Shown here in pieces: positions 1-7,119 of a stretch of 18,629 nt of DNA. This DNA is from an uncultured Bacteroidales bacterium (GTDB taxonomy: Bacteria > Bacteroidota > Bacteroidia > Bacteroidales > UBA932). Position 1 is the first letter of the stretch. Every line of letters starts with the position of its first letter. The notes under the pieces are model-generated. The model made no database searches. It worked only from the letters and a program-made list of their open reading frames with translations, and was not told the origin of the DNA. A program made the position numbers and the translations under genes. The stretch is taken from the NCBI GenBank assembly GCA_946415795.1, contig CAMKTW010000007.1, forward strand, positions 1 to 18,629. The letters are read 5' to 3'.

Positions 1-1257
1 CGCACCTTCCTCTTCCAGCGGCGGGCCGTAGCTGTTGCTCGGGGTGGTGTAGCGGACATTTCCCGCATCTGTGCCGCCAGGCAGCAACTCATCAGAGGGC
101 TGACGTCGCTCAAACTGGTCAAACAGGGGGGTGTAATCCATCTTCGGGGGACGGATATGACCGGAACCTCCGCCGTAGCCGCCCGGTGAGCTGCCATAGC
201 TGCCGACTGTGCCTTGTCCCATCGCCGGGAAGTCCAGCACCTCGCCCGATTCAAAATCTATGGCAGGACCGAATGCTCCCCGCCCCAAAGCTTCGCGCAC
301 GCACGCCGTAAGTATCTCAAATATAATGTGTTCCTCTGTGAATTTCACTTCGGTTTTCTGGGGGTGGATATTTACATCCACAGTGGTCGGGTCGCACTCC
401 AAAAAGATGAAATAAGACGGAACATACCCTTCTCGAATTAGTTTCTCGTATGGTTTGCACACCGCCTTGTGGAGGAACGGGCTGCGGAAATAGCGCCCGT
501 TGATGAAAAAAAACTGGCTTCCCGGGGTTTTGCGGGCATCCAGCGGACTGCCGATGAAGCCCGAAATCTTCACTATATCGGTGGTGTTGGACACCTCCAC
601 CAGCTCGTTTGCCAGGTCGCGGCCGCACAAGTCGCTGATACGCTGTTTGAGGCTGGCCGCAGGACGGATGCTGTAAAGGTCGCGGCCGTTGTGCCTGAGC
701 GAAAAAGCCTTGTCCGGGTGCGAAGCCGCCACACGGATGAACTCCTGCTCTATGTGACGCATCTCTGCCGCATCAGATTTGAGGAACTTGCGCCGCGCAG
801 GGACGTTATAGAACAGATTGCTCACCGCTATGTTGCAGCCGCGGGGGGCGGCAACCGGTTTGGAAGAGAGGATGCGGGAGTCGGCGACCTCTATCTGCAC
901 ACCGGTCTCATCTTCTTCCCGACGGGTCTTGAGCGTGACCTGGGCAACCGCCGCAATGGAGGCCAACGCCTCGCCGCGAAACCCGTAGGTAAGTATTTTT
1001 TCAAGGTCCGCCGCCTCTGCAATCTTGCTGGTGGCGTGACGTTCAAAGCAGAGCGCAGCATCTTCCGCGCTCATTCCGCATCCGTCGTCAATCACCTGGA
1101 TCAGCGTCCGCCCGGCATCCAGGATGCTCACGCTCACGGTGGTGGCTCCGGCGTCGATGCTATTCTCCATCAACTCCTTAACCACAGAAGCGGGGCGGCC
1201 GACAACCTCGCCCGCCGCAATCAGATTGGCAATATTTCCCGGAAGGACCCTGATCAT
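1..1257 (-). CDS. mutL: DNA mismatch repair protein MutL, N-terminal part (cut by window edge)
   Basis: MutL is the dimeric GHKL ATPase that links mismatch recognition by MutS to strand excision. The first 419 codons are present; the C-terminal dimerisation region lies beyond base 1. All N-terminal motifs are visible: the Lys-Glu-Leu-Met-Glu-Asn motif with the catalytic Glu at residue 28 and Mg-binding Asn32, NSIDAGAT at 32-39, the D57-D-G-C-G61 ATP-binding motif, GFRGEAL at 92-98, and the NLFYNVPARRKFLKS block of the transducer domain. After about residue 360 the protein becomes a Gly/Ser/Pro-rich linker, as expected between MutL halves. The ATG at 1257 is the only start, because an in-frame TAA lies four codons upstream. 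The gene begins 4 nt after the stop of the small membrane protein upstream, so the two are probably co-transcribed. Identification is very secure. Confidence 0.97.
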   Translation of the reverse strand, partial: MIRVLPGNIANLIAAGEVVGRPASVVKELMENSIDAGATTVSVSILDAGRTLIQVIDDGCGMSAEDAALCFERHATSKIAEAADLEKILTYGFRGEALASIAAVAQVTLKTRREEDETGVQIEVADSRILSSKPVAAPRGCNIAVSNLFYNVPARRKFLKSDAAEMRHIEQEFIRVAASHPDKAFSLRHNGRDLYSIRPAASLKQRISDLCGRDLANELVEVSNTTDIVKISGFIGSPLDARKTPGSQFFFINGRYFRSPFLHKAVCKPYEKLIREGYVPSYFIFLECDPTTVDVNIHPQKTEVKFTEEHIIFEILTACVREALGRGAFGPAIDFESGEVLDFPAMGQGTVGSYGSSPGGYGGGSGHIRPPKMDYTPLFDQFERRQPSDELLPGGTDAGNVRYTTPSNSYGPPLEEEGA

Positions 1258-1261
1258 AACC

Positions 1262-1678
1262 CTATCTTAACAACTCTACCAGACCCTGACTGAGATAGAA
1301 TGCCACGACTATGGCCGCGACAACGGTGAGCATTATGATGATGGTCCTCAGGGGTGAAGTGTCCCCCTTCTTGTCGCTCATACGCTCTGCCGTACCCTTG
1401 CGATATGCACTGTGGATATACTGCCCCGGGATGTAAGAGGCGCCGCTGGCGTTTTTATGCTGCCCGCCATCCGTCTCCACCGCCTGCCGTACCTCGCTGT
1501 ATGTGGCTACATCTTTCAGATCCCGGGCAGCCTGCTGCACGGTGGCCTTGTCATCGCCCGGATACTCCTTGCCATATTTGGCGTAAAGTTCTTTCAGGCG
1601 CTCCTTGCGCTCGTCATAATAACGGGGAGTGTAGTTGAACACCCTGTGCCTGGGTCGGGGGAAGAAAGTGATGGCCAT
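1262..1678 (-). CDS. Conserved small membrane protein, single C-terminal TM segment
   Basis: This 138-residue protein has no function I can name. It starts with a basic, aromatic region (PRPRHRVFNYTPRYYDERKE, residues 8-27) that continues into a charged, probably helical segment to about residue 60. A polar linker follows, then one strongly hydrophobic helix at about 110-130 (TIIIMLTVVAAIVVAFYL) and a short tail. It is therefore probably a tail-anchored inner-membrane protein with a cytoplasmic N-terminus. No signal peptide is seen. The ATG at 1678 is the start; mutL follows 4 nt after its TAG stop, suggesting an operon. A TACCTTTG element (1700-1707, minus strand) sits just upstream. From memory, small proteins with a similar 'YDERKERLKE' N-terminus are widespread in Bacteroidetes next to mutL, but I cannot check this here. 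Confidence 0.85.
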   Translation of the reverse strand: MAITFFPRPRHRVFNYTPRYYDERKERLKELYAKYGKEYPGDDKATVQQAARDLKDVATYSEVRQAVETDGGQHKNASGASYIPGQYIHSAYRKGTAERMSDKKGDTSPLRTIIIMLTVVAAIVVAFYLSQGLVELLR

Positions 1679-1684
1679 ATCGCT

Positions 1685-1716
1685 ATTGTTTTAACCAAAC
1701 AAAGGTAATAAATTTG
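1685..1716 (+). promoter_or_regulatory. Promoter of ispF
   Basis: ATTG at 1685-1688 (3 of 4 matches to the -33 TTTG), a 20-bp spacer, and TAAATTTG at 1709-1716, a full match to the Bacteroidetes -7 consensus TAnnTTTG. The ATG of ispF is at 1733, giving a leader of only about a dozen bases. Confidence 0.7.
1700..1707 (-). promoter_or_regulatory. -7 element for the small membrane protein-mutL operon
   Basis: On the minus strand this reads TACCTTTG, a full match to TAnnTTTG, 22 bases before the ATG at 1678. The -33 region is weak (TTAA at the expected distance). It lies one base away from the opposing -7 element of ispF. Confidence 0.55.
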
Positions 1717-1732
1717 TCGAAAAGAGTTAAGA

Positions 1733-2218
1733 ATGAATAGTGATATCAGAATAGGCAACGGTTATGATGTCCACAGGCTTGCACCAGGGCTCAGGCTTGT
1801 CCTGGGCGGGGTTGAAATCCCTCATCACAAAGGGTGTGTAGCGCACTCCGACGGGGATGTTATTATCCACGCGCTGTGCGACGCCCTGCTGGGGGCGCTG
1901 GCCCTCGGAGACATCGGCCGTCACTTCCCTGACACCTCGGAAGAGTTTGCTGGTATAGATAGCAAGGTGCTGCTCCGCCGGACATATGCTATGGTGCAGG
2001 AGCGGGGCTACTCTCTGGTGAACGCCGACATCACACTGTTGCTGCAGGCCCCAAAGATAGCACCGTATGTACTGCAGATGCGTCAGGTATTGGCTCAAGT
2101 GCTGGGCGTCCCTTCAGATGCCGTTTCCGTGAAGGCTACGACAACAGAAAAACTAGGCTTCACCGGTCGAGAAGAGGGGGTGGAAGCCTACGCCGCTGTG
2201 CTGATTTGCAAAGAGTAG
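1733..2218 (+). CDS. ispF: 2-C-methyl-D-erythritol 2,4-cyclodiphosphate synthase IspF
   Basis: IspF is a cytoplasmic trimeric zinc enzyme of the MEP isoprenoid pathway. It converts 4-diphosphocytidyl-methylerythritol 2-phosphate to methylerythritol cyclodiphosphate with release of CMP. The protein has 161 residues, the usual length. Visible signatures are GNGYDVHRL with zinc ligands Asp12 and His14, AHSDGDVIIHAL with the third ligand His46, ALGDIGRHFPDT (59-68), and the C-terminal KATTTEKLGFTGREEG block that binds the cytidine phosphate. ATG 1733 is chosen because it follows a good promoter and no other start precedes the conserved core closely. Its 3' end converges on the CNNM/CBS gene with a 13-base gap and no clear terminator. 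Identification is very secure. Confidence 0.98.
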   Translation: MNSDIRIGNGYDVHRLAPGLRLVLGGVEIPHHKGCVAHSDGDVIIHALCDALLGALALGDIGRHFPDTSEEFAGIDSKVLLRRTYAMVQERGYSLVNADITLLLQAPKIAPYVLQMRQVLAQVLGVPSDAVSVKATTTEKLGFTGREEGVEAYAAVLICKE

Positions 2219-2231
2219 CCCGGTCTGGAGA

Positions 2232-3443
2232 TTATTTTTCTTCTGACTCGCCGTAGCGGATGTCAACGGTGTCGTGCGCCTCGGTGCTGTGCTCGGGGTC
2301 GGGGCCGGCGGTGAACTTGTTTTCCACGTCTGTACGCATAATCACAGGTTGCGGCTCGTCATCGTCGTCGCTGTCATCGTCGTCATCGTCGTCGTCCGGG
2401 AGTTCAATCTGGCGGTAACGTTTCTGCCGGCGTTCCCACCGCTCGCGGGCATATTGCTGCATATCGCTCACCTCGTCCATCTCGTCGATAATCTCCAGGC
2501 CGAAGATGGTTTCAATAATATCCTCGAGGGTGATGATACCGGTAAAGCAACCGTATTCGTCAATGATCAGACCTATCTGTTCCTTGTTCTTGAGCAGCTG
2601 CTCCCAGATGTCGCTGATGGCGATCTCCTCGTTGAAAAGGGTGATGTTGCGCTTGATGTCACCCAGCCGCACCTTGAACTGGTCATTGGCCAGTTTCTCC
2701 AGAGCTTCGGTGCGCAGTACATAGCCGGTGATATATTCGGGACTGTCGGCATACACCGGGATGCGGGAGTGGTGGTTGAAGGCCGGGTTCTTGTAGAATT
2801 GCGCCAGGGTCATCTTCTCGGGGGCGATGGCTGCGACCACGCGAGGAGTCATCACGTCAAACGCCTTGATATTGTCAAGTTTGATGATGTTCTGGATAAT
2901 TTTGTTCTCGCTCTTCTCAAATACGCCCTCCTCCTCGCCGATATTGGCCATCGCAGAGACCTCTTCGCGGCTCACGGTCTGTTCATCTTCATCTCCGCCG
3001 ATGATCCGTGTAATCCACAGGGCGACAACTACAAAGGGGTAGGTGATGATTATCAGCACGCTTATCATCCCTGCCGTGAAGCCGATGAGCTTCTTCCAAT
3101 AAGTAGCCCCGATGGTCTTGGGTATTATCTCTGCAAAGACCAGAATCATTACGGTCATTATGGCCGAAACGATTCCCACTGCGGTGCTGTCCCAAAGTTT
3201 TGCTGCGATACCGCCGATGATGGCGGCGCCCATAGTATTGGCTATGGTGTTCAGAATCAGTATCGATGCCAGCGGGCGGTCGATGTCAGTTTTATACTTT
3301 TTGAACAGGGTGGCCGACTTGCTCCCCTCTTCTTCAAGCATCGTGAGATACGAGATGGGGGTCGACATCAAGACCGCCTCCAGTACAGAGCACAGGAAGG
3401 AGATCAGGATAGTAGCGATTATTGTGAGGATAAAGGCCGTCAT
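2232..3443 (-). CDS. CNNM/CBS-domain membrane protein (CorC/TlyC/GldE type) with poly-Asp tail
   Basis: This is a 403-residue inner-membrane protein of the CNNM (DUF21) plus CBS-pair family, whose members are linked to Mg or Co efflux and, as GldE, to gliding-cluster genes in Bacteroidetes. Residues 3-28, 58-82, 87-110 and 118-148 are hydrophobic and form the DUF21 membrane domain. The two CBS modules span about 195-320, beginning at DVMTPRVV and including GLIIDEYGCFTGIITLEDII. Past 320 the tail is charged and holds Asp x8-Ser-Asp x4 at 350-362. No recognisable CorC_HlyC C-terminal domain is seen. I chose ATG 3443 because it opens directly onto the first membrane helix; the in-frame extension to 3521 starts inside cysS and adds a non-hydrophobic N-terminus. 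It follows cysS by 16 bases and is probably in its operon. Proximity to ssb recalls the ssb-gldE arrangement, so GldE is possible. Confidence 0.9.
   Translation of the reverse strand: MTAFILTIIATILISFLCSVLEAVLMSTPISYLTMLEEEGSKSATLFKKYKTDIDRPLASILILNTIANTMGAAIIGGIAAKLWDSTAVGIVSAIMTVMILVFAEIIPKTIGATYWKKLIGFTAGMISVLIIITYPFVVVALWITRIIGGDEDEQTVSREEVSAMANIGEEEGVFEKSENKIIQNIIKLDNIKAFDVMTPRVVAAIAPEKMTLAQFYKNPAFNHHSRIPVYADSPEYITGYVLRTEALEKLANDQFKVRLGDIKRNITLFNEEIAISDIWEQLLKNKEQIGLIIDEYGCFTGIITLEDIIETIFGLEIIDEMDEVSDMQQYARERWERRQKRYRQIELPDDDDDDDDSDDDDEPQPVIMRTDVENKFTAGPDPEHSTEAHDTVDIRYGESEEK
2355..2396 (-). repeat. GAY trinucleotide tract coding poly-Asp
   Basis: On the minus strand these bases are a run of GAC/GAT codons: eight Asp codons (2373-2396), one AGC Ser codon (2370-2372) and four Asp codons (2358-2369), then Glu. 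This is a coding microsatellite-like tract in the acidic tail of the CNNM/CBS protein. Confidence 0.85.
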
Positions 3444-3459
3444 TCTTCTGCTACAGTGA

Positions 3460-4932
3460 TTATTCCAGACTCCACTCGCTGCCCTCTTTAGTATCCTTGA
3501 TGCGGATACCCAACGCTGCAAGGCGGTCCCGCAGTGCGTCGCATTTAGCCCAGTTCTTCTCTGCGCGGGCAGCCTGGCGCTCTTCGAGGATAATATCCAT
3601 CAGGCCAGAGATGGCCTCGGTGCCGGCGCTTGTGCCCTGTTCGTCTTTCAGGCCCAGGATGCCGTTGAGCACATCCTTGAAGATCTTGTTTAGCAACACC
3701 TTGTCTGCGGCGCCCAGCTTGATGGCCTTCTCCTTGGCGCGGTTCACGATGTTCACAGCCTCAAAGATGTGTGCCAGAGCTATCGGGGTGTTGAGGTCGT
3801 CGCAGAGCGCGTCATATATATCCTCATATATCTTGGCCAGGCCAGAGCCGGGTGCGCTTGCGTCGGTCTCCAGTTTCTCAGAGTCGCGAGCCGCCTGGAA
3901 CAGTTTCTTGAGACCCTTTTCTGCAGACTGCAGCGCCTCGTTGCTGAAGTCCAGGGTGCTGCGGTAGTGCGCCTGCAAGATGAAGAAACGGATTGTCATC
4001 GGGCTGTATGCCTTCTGGAGCAGGGGATGGGTGCCGTTGAAGAGTTCTTCCAGGGTGATGAAGTTGCCGTAGGACTTGCCCATCTTCTTGCCGTTGATGG
4101 TAATCATATTGTTGTGGATCCAGTAGCGGACTCCGCCACGGCCGCGGGCAGCGGTATTCTGTGCCAGTTCGCACTCGTGGTGGGGGAACAGCAGGTCCAT
4201 CCCGCCGCCGTGAATGTCAAACTCCTCTCCAAGGTATTTTGCGCTCATTGCGGAGCATTCCAGATGCCATCCGGGAAAACCTTCGCTCCAGGGTGACGGC
4301 CAGTGCATAATGTGCTCGGGAGCCGCCTTTTTCCAGAGGGCGAAATCGTACGGGGAGCGTTTGTCGCTCTGGCCGTCGAGCTCGCGGGTATTTGAGATCA
4401 TCTCGTTCAGGTCGCGACCCGACAGCAAACCATAATTGTGGTCCTGGTTGTATTTGGCAACGTCAAAATATACGCTCCCGTTGCTCACATAAGCGTAGCC
4501 GTTGTCCAGAATCTTCTGCACCAAGGCAATCTGCTCAATGATGTGTCCGGATGCACGAGGCTCGATGGAGGGTGGATTGACGCCCAGCTGTTTCATAGCC
4601 TCTTCATAGCGGATGGTGTAGTATTGCACCACCTCCATAGGCTCAAGCTGCTCAAGACGGGCTTTCTTCGCAATCTTGTCCTCCCCCTCATCGGCATCGT
4701 TCTCAAGATGCCCCACATCTGTGATGTTCCTTACATAACGCACCTTGTAACCCAGGTTGCGAAACAGCCGCACCAGGACATCGTAAGTGATGCCGGGACG
4801 CGCGTGACCCAGATGAGCGTCGCCGTAAACGGTAGGGCCACAGACATAAATGCCGACGTGCCCCTCGTGAATGGGTTTGAACAACTCTTTAAGCCTCGAC
4901 TGCGTGTTGTAAAGATATATGGCTCTTGACAT
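3460..4932 (-). CDS. cysS: Cysteinyl-tRNA synthetase
   Basis: CysRS charges tRNA-Cys with cysteine in the cytoplasm. The 490-residue protein is full length. The class I signature is HLGH at 40-43. The four zinc ligands that select cysteine are Cys31 (YVCGPTVYG), Cys226 (LECSAM), and His251 and Glu255 in FPHHECE. The second class I motif reads KMGKS at 283-287 where the textbook form is KMSKS. The C-terminal part (about 365-490) is the helical DALR-type and anticodon region. ATG 4932 follows a near-perfect promoter, giving a leader of about 25 bases. It precedes the CNNM/CBS gene by 16 bases and probably shares a transcript with it. Identification is very secure. Confidence 0.98.
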   Translation of the reverse strand: MSRAIYLYNTQSRLKELFKPIHEGHVGIYVCGPTVYGDAHLGHARPGITYDVLVRLFRNLGYKVRYVRNITDVGHLENDADEGEDKIAKKARLEQLEPMEVVQYYTIRYEEAMKQLGVNPPSIEPRASGHIIEQIALVQKILDNGYAYVSNGSVYFDVAKYNQDHNYGLLSGRDLNEMISNTRELDGQSDKRSPYDFALWKKAAPEHIMHWPSPWSEGFPGWHLECSAMSAKYLGEEFDIHGGGMDLLFPHHECELAQNTAARGRGGVRYWIHNNMITINGKKMGKSYGNFITLEELFNGTHPLLQKAYSPMTIRFFILQAHYRSTLDFSNEALQSAEKGLKKLFQAARDSEKLETDASAPGSGLAKIYEDIYDALCDDLNTPIALAHIFEAVNIVNRAKEKAIKLGAADKVLLNKIFKDVLNGILGLKDEQGTSAGTEAISGLMDIILEERQAARAEKNWAKCDALRDRLAALGIRIKDTKEGSEWSLE

Positions 4933-4961
4933 ATTATTGCGCTTGTAAAATGATACAAACG

Positions 4962-4992
4962 CAAATTTAACTGGTTTTTGTCAAAAGACAAA
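4962..4992 (-). promoter_or_regulatory. Promoter of cysS
   Basis: Minus strand: TTTG (4992-4989), exactly 19 bp, then TAAATTTG (4969-4962). This is a full match to the Bacteroidetes consensus, about 30 bases before the cysS ATG. The -33 box sits inside an 18-bp inverted repeat (4976-4993). Confidence 0.85.
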
Positions 4993-5003
4993 ATGCCGGA
5001 CTG

Positions 5004-5372
5004 CTATCTGAAGCCGCCCGGAGCGACCGCAGTCTCATTTTCTTCCTTGCAGATATCCAAGTGGTTGGCGGTGATTTCTGAGAAGTATTTCTCCTCTCCG
5101 TCGGCGCCCTTGTATTTGGAGTTGCGGATGCGTCCGTATATGTGTACAAGCACCCCTTTCCGGATTCCGTCAAAACCTTCGATACCCCGGCCTTGCCAAA
5201 CTGCCACGTTGTGCCAGGTGGTCTCTTCGTGCAACATTCCGCTGCGGTCTTTGTAATGTTCATTTGTGGCTACCGGGAACCGGGCTATGCGTGTCTGTCC
5301 TGCAGCAGCAACCTTGGGGTCAGTTCCGACCCTTCCCAAAATTTCGACACGGTTGATGGTCAATCTCTCCAT
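5004..5372 (-). CDS. ssb: Single-stranded DNA-binding protein, short form
   Basis: This is an OB-fold protein that coats single-stranded DNA in replication, repair and recombination. It has 122 residues. Family features are the N-terminal NRVEILGRVGTDP strand (7-19), FPVATNE (32-38), TTWHNVAVW (51-59) with the aromatic residues that stack on bases, and KGVLVHIYGRI (72-82). The OB fold ends near residue 107 and only about 15 residues follow, ending in Gly-Gly-Phe-Arg. The acidic tip (DDxPF type) that recruits partner proteins in housekeeping SSBs is missing. I chose ATG 5372; a TTG two codons upstream (5378) is in frame but less likely. It is leftward with cysS next, but cysS has its own promoter. 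Likely an accessory SSB; I cannot tell whether another one exists elsewhere. Confidence 0.93.
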   Translation of the reverse strand: MERLTINRVEILGRVGTDPKVAAAGQTRIARFPVATNEHYKDRSGMLHEETTWHNVAVWQGRGIEGFDGIRKGVLVHIYGRIRNSKYKGADGEEKYFSEITANHLDICKEENETAVAPGGFR

Positions 5373-5428
5373 AATCAATCAAATGATAAAAAAACAGTTA
5401 GTAGTTTCCGGCCTACGCTTTTGTCTGG

Positions 5429-5459
5429 CAAAGGAACCATACCGGCAGTGCCGTAACAA
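5429..5459 (-). promoter_or_regulatory. Possible ssb promoter
   Basis: Minus strand: TTG (5459-5457), 20 bp, then TTCCTTTG (5436-5429), one mismatch from TAnnTTTG. It would give a leader of about 50 bases. This is the best candidate in the 231-base ssb/zinc-ribbon intergenic region, which otherwise holds only the plus-strand element at 5576. Confidence 0.35.
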
Positions 5460-5575
5460 TAATCCAGACGTTTATAATCGTTTAAAAACGGAAAGAGGTA
5501 CTTTGTGTGTTTTCAAAAACGTTAAAATACCGGCAGGTTTGCCGCATCACCGTATTCAACAAATCTCAGCAAGGG

Positions 5576-5583
5576 TATCTTTG
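5576..5583 (+). promoter_or_regulatory. -7 element of the zinc-ribbon gene
   Basis: TATCTTTG, a full match to TAnnTTTG, 20 bases before the chosen ATG at 5604. No good -33 box is seen (TATT at 19 bp). A GGAGG at 5588-5592 lies 11 bases before the ATG, an unusual Shine-Dalgarno-like sequence for this phylum, and supports that start over the TTG at 5586. Confidence 0.5.
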
Positions 5584-5603
5584 AATTGGAGGAACATATA
5601 GGA

Positions 5604-5963
5604 ATGGAGAATTTATGCAGGGAATGTGCGGCTCCGCTCACTGGCCGCTCCGACAAGCAGTTCTGCTCTGATGCCTGCCGTACGGCATACCACAACCGCA
5701 GGTATCGTGAGCAGAGGCTTGACACTGTGCGGATCGACAGGATACTGAGGGAAAACAGGCGGATCCTGGCCTCGTTGTACGAGGCGGGAGTACGCGACAT
5801 AAGCCTCTCAGACAATCGTCTGAGTGGTTTTGACAGCAGATATTGTACCGCAGTTAAGCGATATTCGCTGATGCGGACCGCATACCGCTGTTATGAATTC
5901 GAATACTTGATTTCAGGAGGGAGGATACGCAGGATCACGCAGTATTCAGACGAGGCTACCTGA
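5604..5963 (+). CDS. Small zinc-ribbon protein of unknown function
   Basis: This is a 119-residue protein. The N-terminus carries a treble-clef or zinc-ribbon type knuckle pair: Cys5-x2-Cys8 and Cys21-x3-Cys25 (FCSDAC), followed by AYHNRRYREQ. Residues 35-60 are basic and probably helical (RIDRILRENRRILASLY). The rest is a short mixed region with several Tyr and Arg, ending in GGRIRRITQYSDEAT. The pattern resembles a small Bacteroidetes family of DUF2116-like zinc-ribbon proteins, from memory. A nucleic-acid-binding role is plausible from the basic helix, but is inference. ATG 5604 is chosen over TTG 5586 because the promoter's start site would fall near 5587-5590 and a GGAGG precedes the ATG. 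The stop overlaps the convergent EnvC-like gene by 8 bases. Confidence 0.85.
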   Translation: MENLCRECAAPLTGRSDKQFCSDACRTAYHNRRYREQRLDTVRIDRILRENRRILASLYEAGVRDISLSDNRLSGFDSRYCTAVKRYSLMRTAYRCYEFEYLISGGRIRRITQYSDEAT

Positions 5964-7119
5964 GCCACTGTGAAGGGTTTTGCTTGGCGTTTCCCTTCCA
6001 TATCTGGAAATGGAGCTGGGCTGTGCCGTCTTCTGCCGCTTCCAGCTGCCCCAGGGTGTCACCGGCTTTGACCTTCTGTCCATTCTTGACAGAAGCTTTG
6101 GCCAGTTTGCAATAGAAAGAGAAGTATTCGCCGTGCTGCACCAGGATGCAGTGGTTGTATCCCGGCATTATCATTATCTGCTTCACAACCCCTTCAAACA
6201 CACACTTTGCGTCGCTCCCCTTCTTGGCGGTGATGGTTATACCGTTGTTGGCCGGGAGGGTGATGTTTTTGTAAACAGGGTGGGTCTGCGCCCCGAAGGG
6301 CTCTGTAACAACCCCTTTGACCGGCCAGGGCAGGTTGCCCTTGTTCTGCTCGAACTTTCCCGACACGGTGTAGTCAATCTTGTCCTTTTTGGCCATTTCT
6401 TTGCCAAGTATGCGCTGCACCTCCTTGTTCAGCCGGTCCATCTCCTTGCGCTTGCGGTCGAGTTCTGCCTGATATTTCTTTTTGTCTTTTGCGAGGGTGT
6501 TTACCACGGTGCGGGTTTTCTGCTCTTCAGACATCAGGGTGTTGTATTCTTTCTCCCTCTCGCGTTTGAGTTCTCCTGCCTCGTTATACATTTGCTTCAG
6601 CTCTTCCTTCTGGACAGCCAGTTGGTCTTTGGCTGCAATGATCTCCTCTGCCTCGGAATTCATTACAGCAGAGAGGTTTCTCAGGTAGGAGAACCGGCGG
6701 TAGCCCTGCCCCGGGTTCTCGCTGGCGAGCAGATACATGAACCATACCCGGTTGTCCCGGTTCTTGTATGTGTTGTAAACCAGCGTGGAGTAGTATTTCT
6801 CAAGGGTGTCTATCTGAGCCTGGAGTTTACCTATCTCGCGGTCTTTTACATTTATCTGCCCTTGCAGGTCTCTTATGGCGCGGTCCGACTCTGCGACCAG
6901 TTTCTTGCGGCTGGAACTCTTTTTCTGGAGCAGAAGCAACTGGTTGTAAGATGCCTTGTGCTTTGAGGAGGCCTCTTTGAGCTCCTTGTCAATAAAGCTT
7001 ATCTCCTCTTTGAGGCGGGCTATCGATTCATTCTGCTTTGAGACATCTTGCGCGTGCAGCGTCGATGTAATCACCAGCGCTGCATAAATCAGGATAATCT
7101 CTCTGCTGAAGTGTTTCAT
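5956..7119 (-). CDS. EnvC-like murein hydrolase activator (coiled coil plus degenerate LytM/M23)
   Basis: This 387-residue exported protein is probably an activator of cell-wall amidases at division, by analogy with EnvC. A signal peptide occupies residues 1-23 (cleavage after LHA). Residues 25-245 are long charged coiled coils, with a short interruption near 105-150 (NTYKNRDNRVWFMYLLAS). The LytM/M23 domain spans about 262-387. It lacks the zinc site of active M23 peptidases: the HxGxD motif is replaced by N291-N-G-I-T295, the YxHL His by Lys338 (YCKL), and the first His of HxH by Gln368; only His370 remains. It is therefore very probably non-catalytic. Its ATG overlaps the stop of the TPR gene in an ATGA, so translation is likely coupled. 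Its 3' end overlaps the zinc-ribbon gene by 8 bases. Confidence 0.92.
   Translation of the reverse strand: MKHFSREIILIYAALVITSTLHAQDVSKQNESIARLKEEISFIDKELKEASSKHKASYNQLLLLQKKSSSRKKLVAESDRAIRDLQGQINVKDREIGKLQAQIDTLEKYYSTLVYNTYKNRDNRVWFMYLLASENPGQGYRRFSYLRNLSAVMNSEAEEIIAAKDQLAVQKEELKQMYNEAGELKREREKEYNTLMSEEQKTRTVVNTLAKDKKKYQAELDRKRKEMDRLNKEVQRILGKEMAKKDKIDYTVSGKFEQNKGNLPWPVKGVVTEPFGAQTHPVYKNITLPANNGITITAKKGSDAKCVFEGVVKQIMIMPGYNHCILVQHGEYFSFYCKLAKASVKNGQKVKAGDTLGQLEAAEDGTAQLHFQIWKGNAKQNPSQWLR

Noticed and set aside
283..287. KMGKS in CysRS (residue positions 283-287) as a defective catalytic loop
   Set aside because: The key lysines and serine are kept and the Ser-to-Gly variant is, as far as I recall, common in Bacteroidetes CysRS, so no loss of function is implied.
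469..1293. Plus-strand open frame of 274 codons
   Set aside because: It lies antisense to mutL, whose motifs are unmistakable; the translated peptide has no family features and is a codon-bias shadow.
2219..2240. Possible terminator between the convergent ispF and CNNM/CBS genes
   Set aside because: There is a T-rich stretch, but no convincing stem precedes it.
2355..2396. Short regular repeats as a CRISPR-like array
   Set aside because: It is an in-frame run of Asp codons with no spacers.
2274..3491. Plus-strand open frame of about 405 codons
   Set aside because: Antisense to the CNNM/CBS gene; its His/Val-rich peptide is the mirror of Asp-rich and hydrophobic codons.
3444..3521. 26-codon N-terminal extension of the CNNM/CBS protein
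   Set aside because: It overlaps the 3' end of cysS and adds a non-hydrophobic segment before the first membrane helix; ATG 3443 fits better.
4976..4993. Intrinsic terminator after ssb
   Set aside because: The hairpin is A/T-only apart from the GTC/GAC pairs and lacks a following T-tract on the minus strand; treated as a possible operator.
5980..6966. Plus-strand open frame of 328 codons
   Set aside because: Antisense to the EnvC-like gene, Leu/Val-rich because of the coiled-coil Glu/Lys codons on the other strand.
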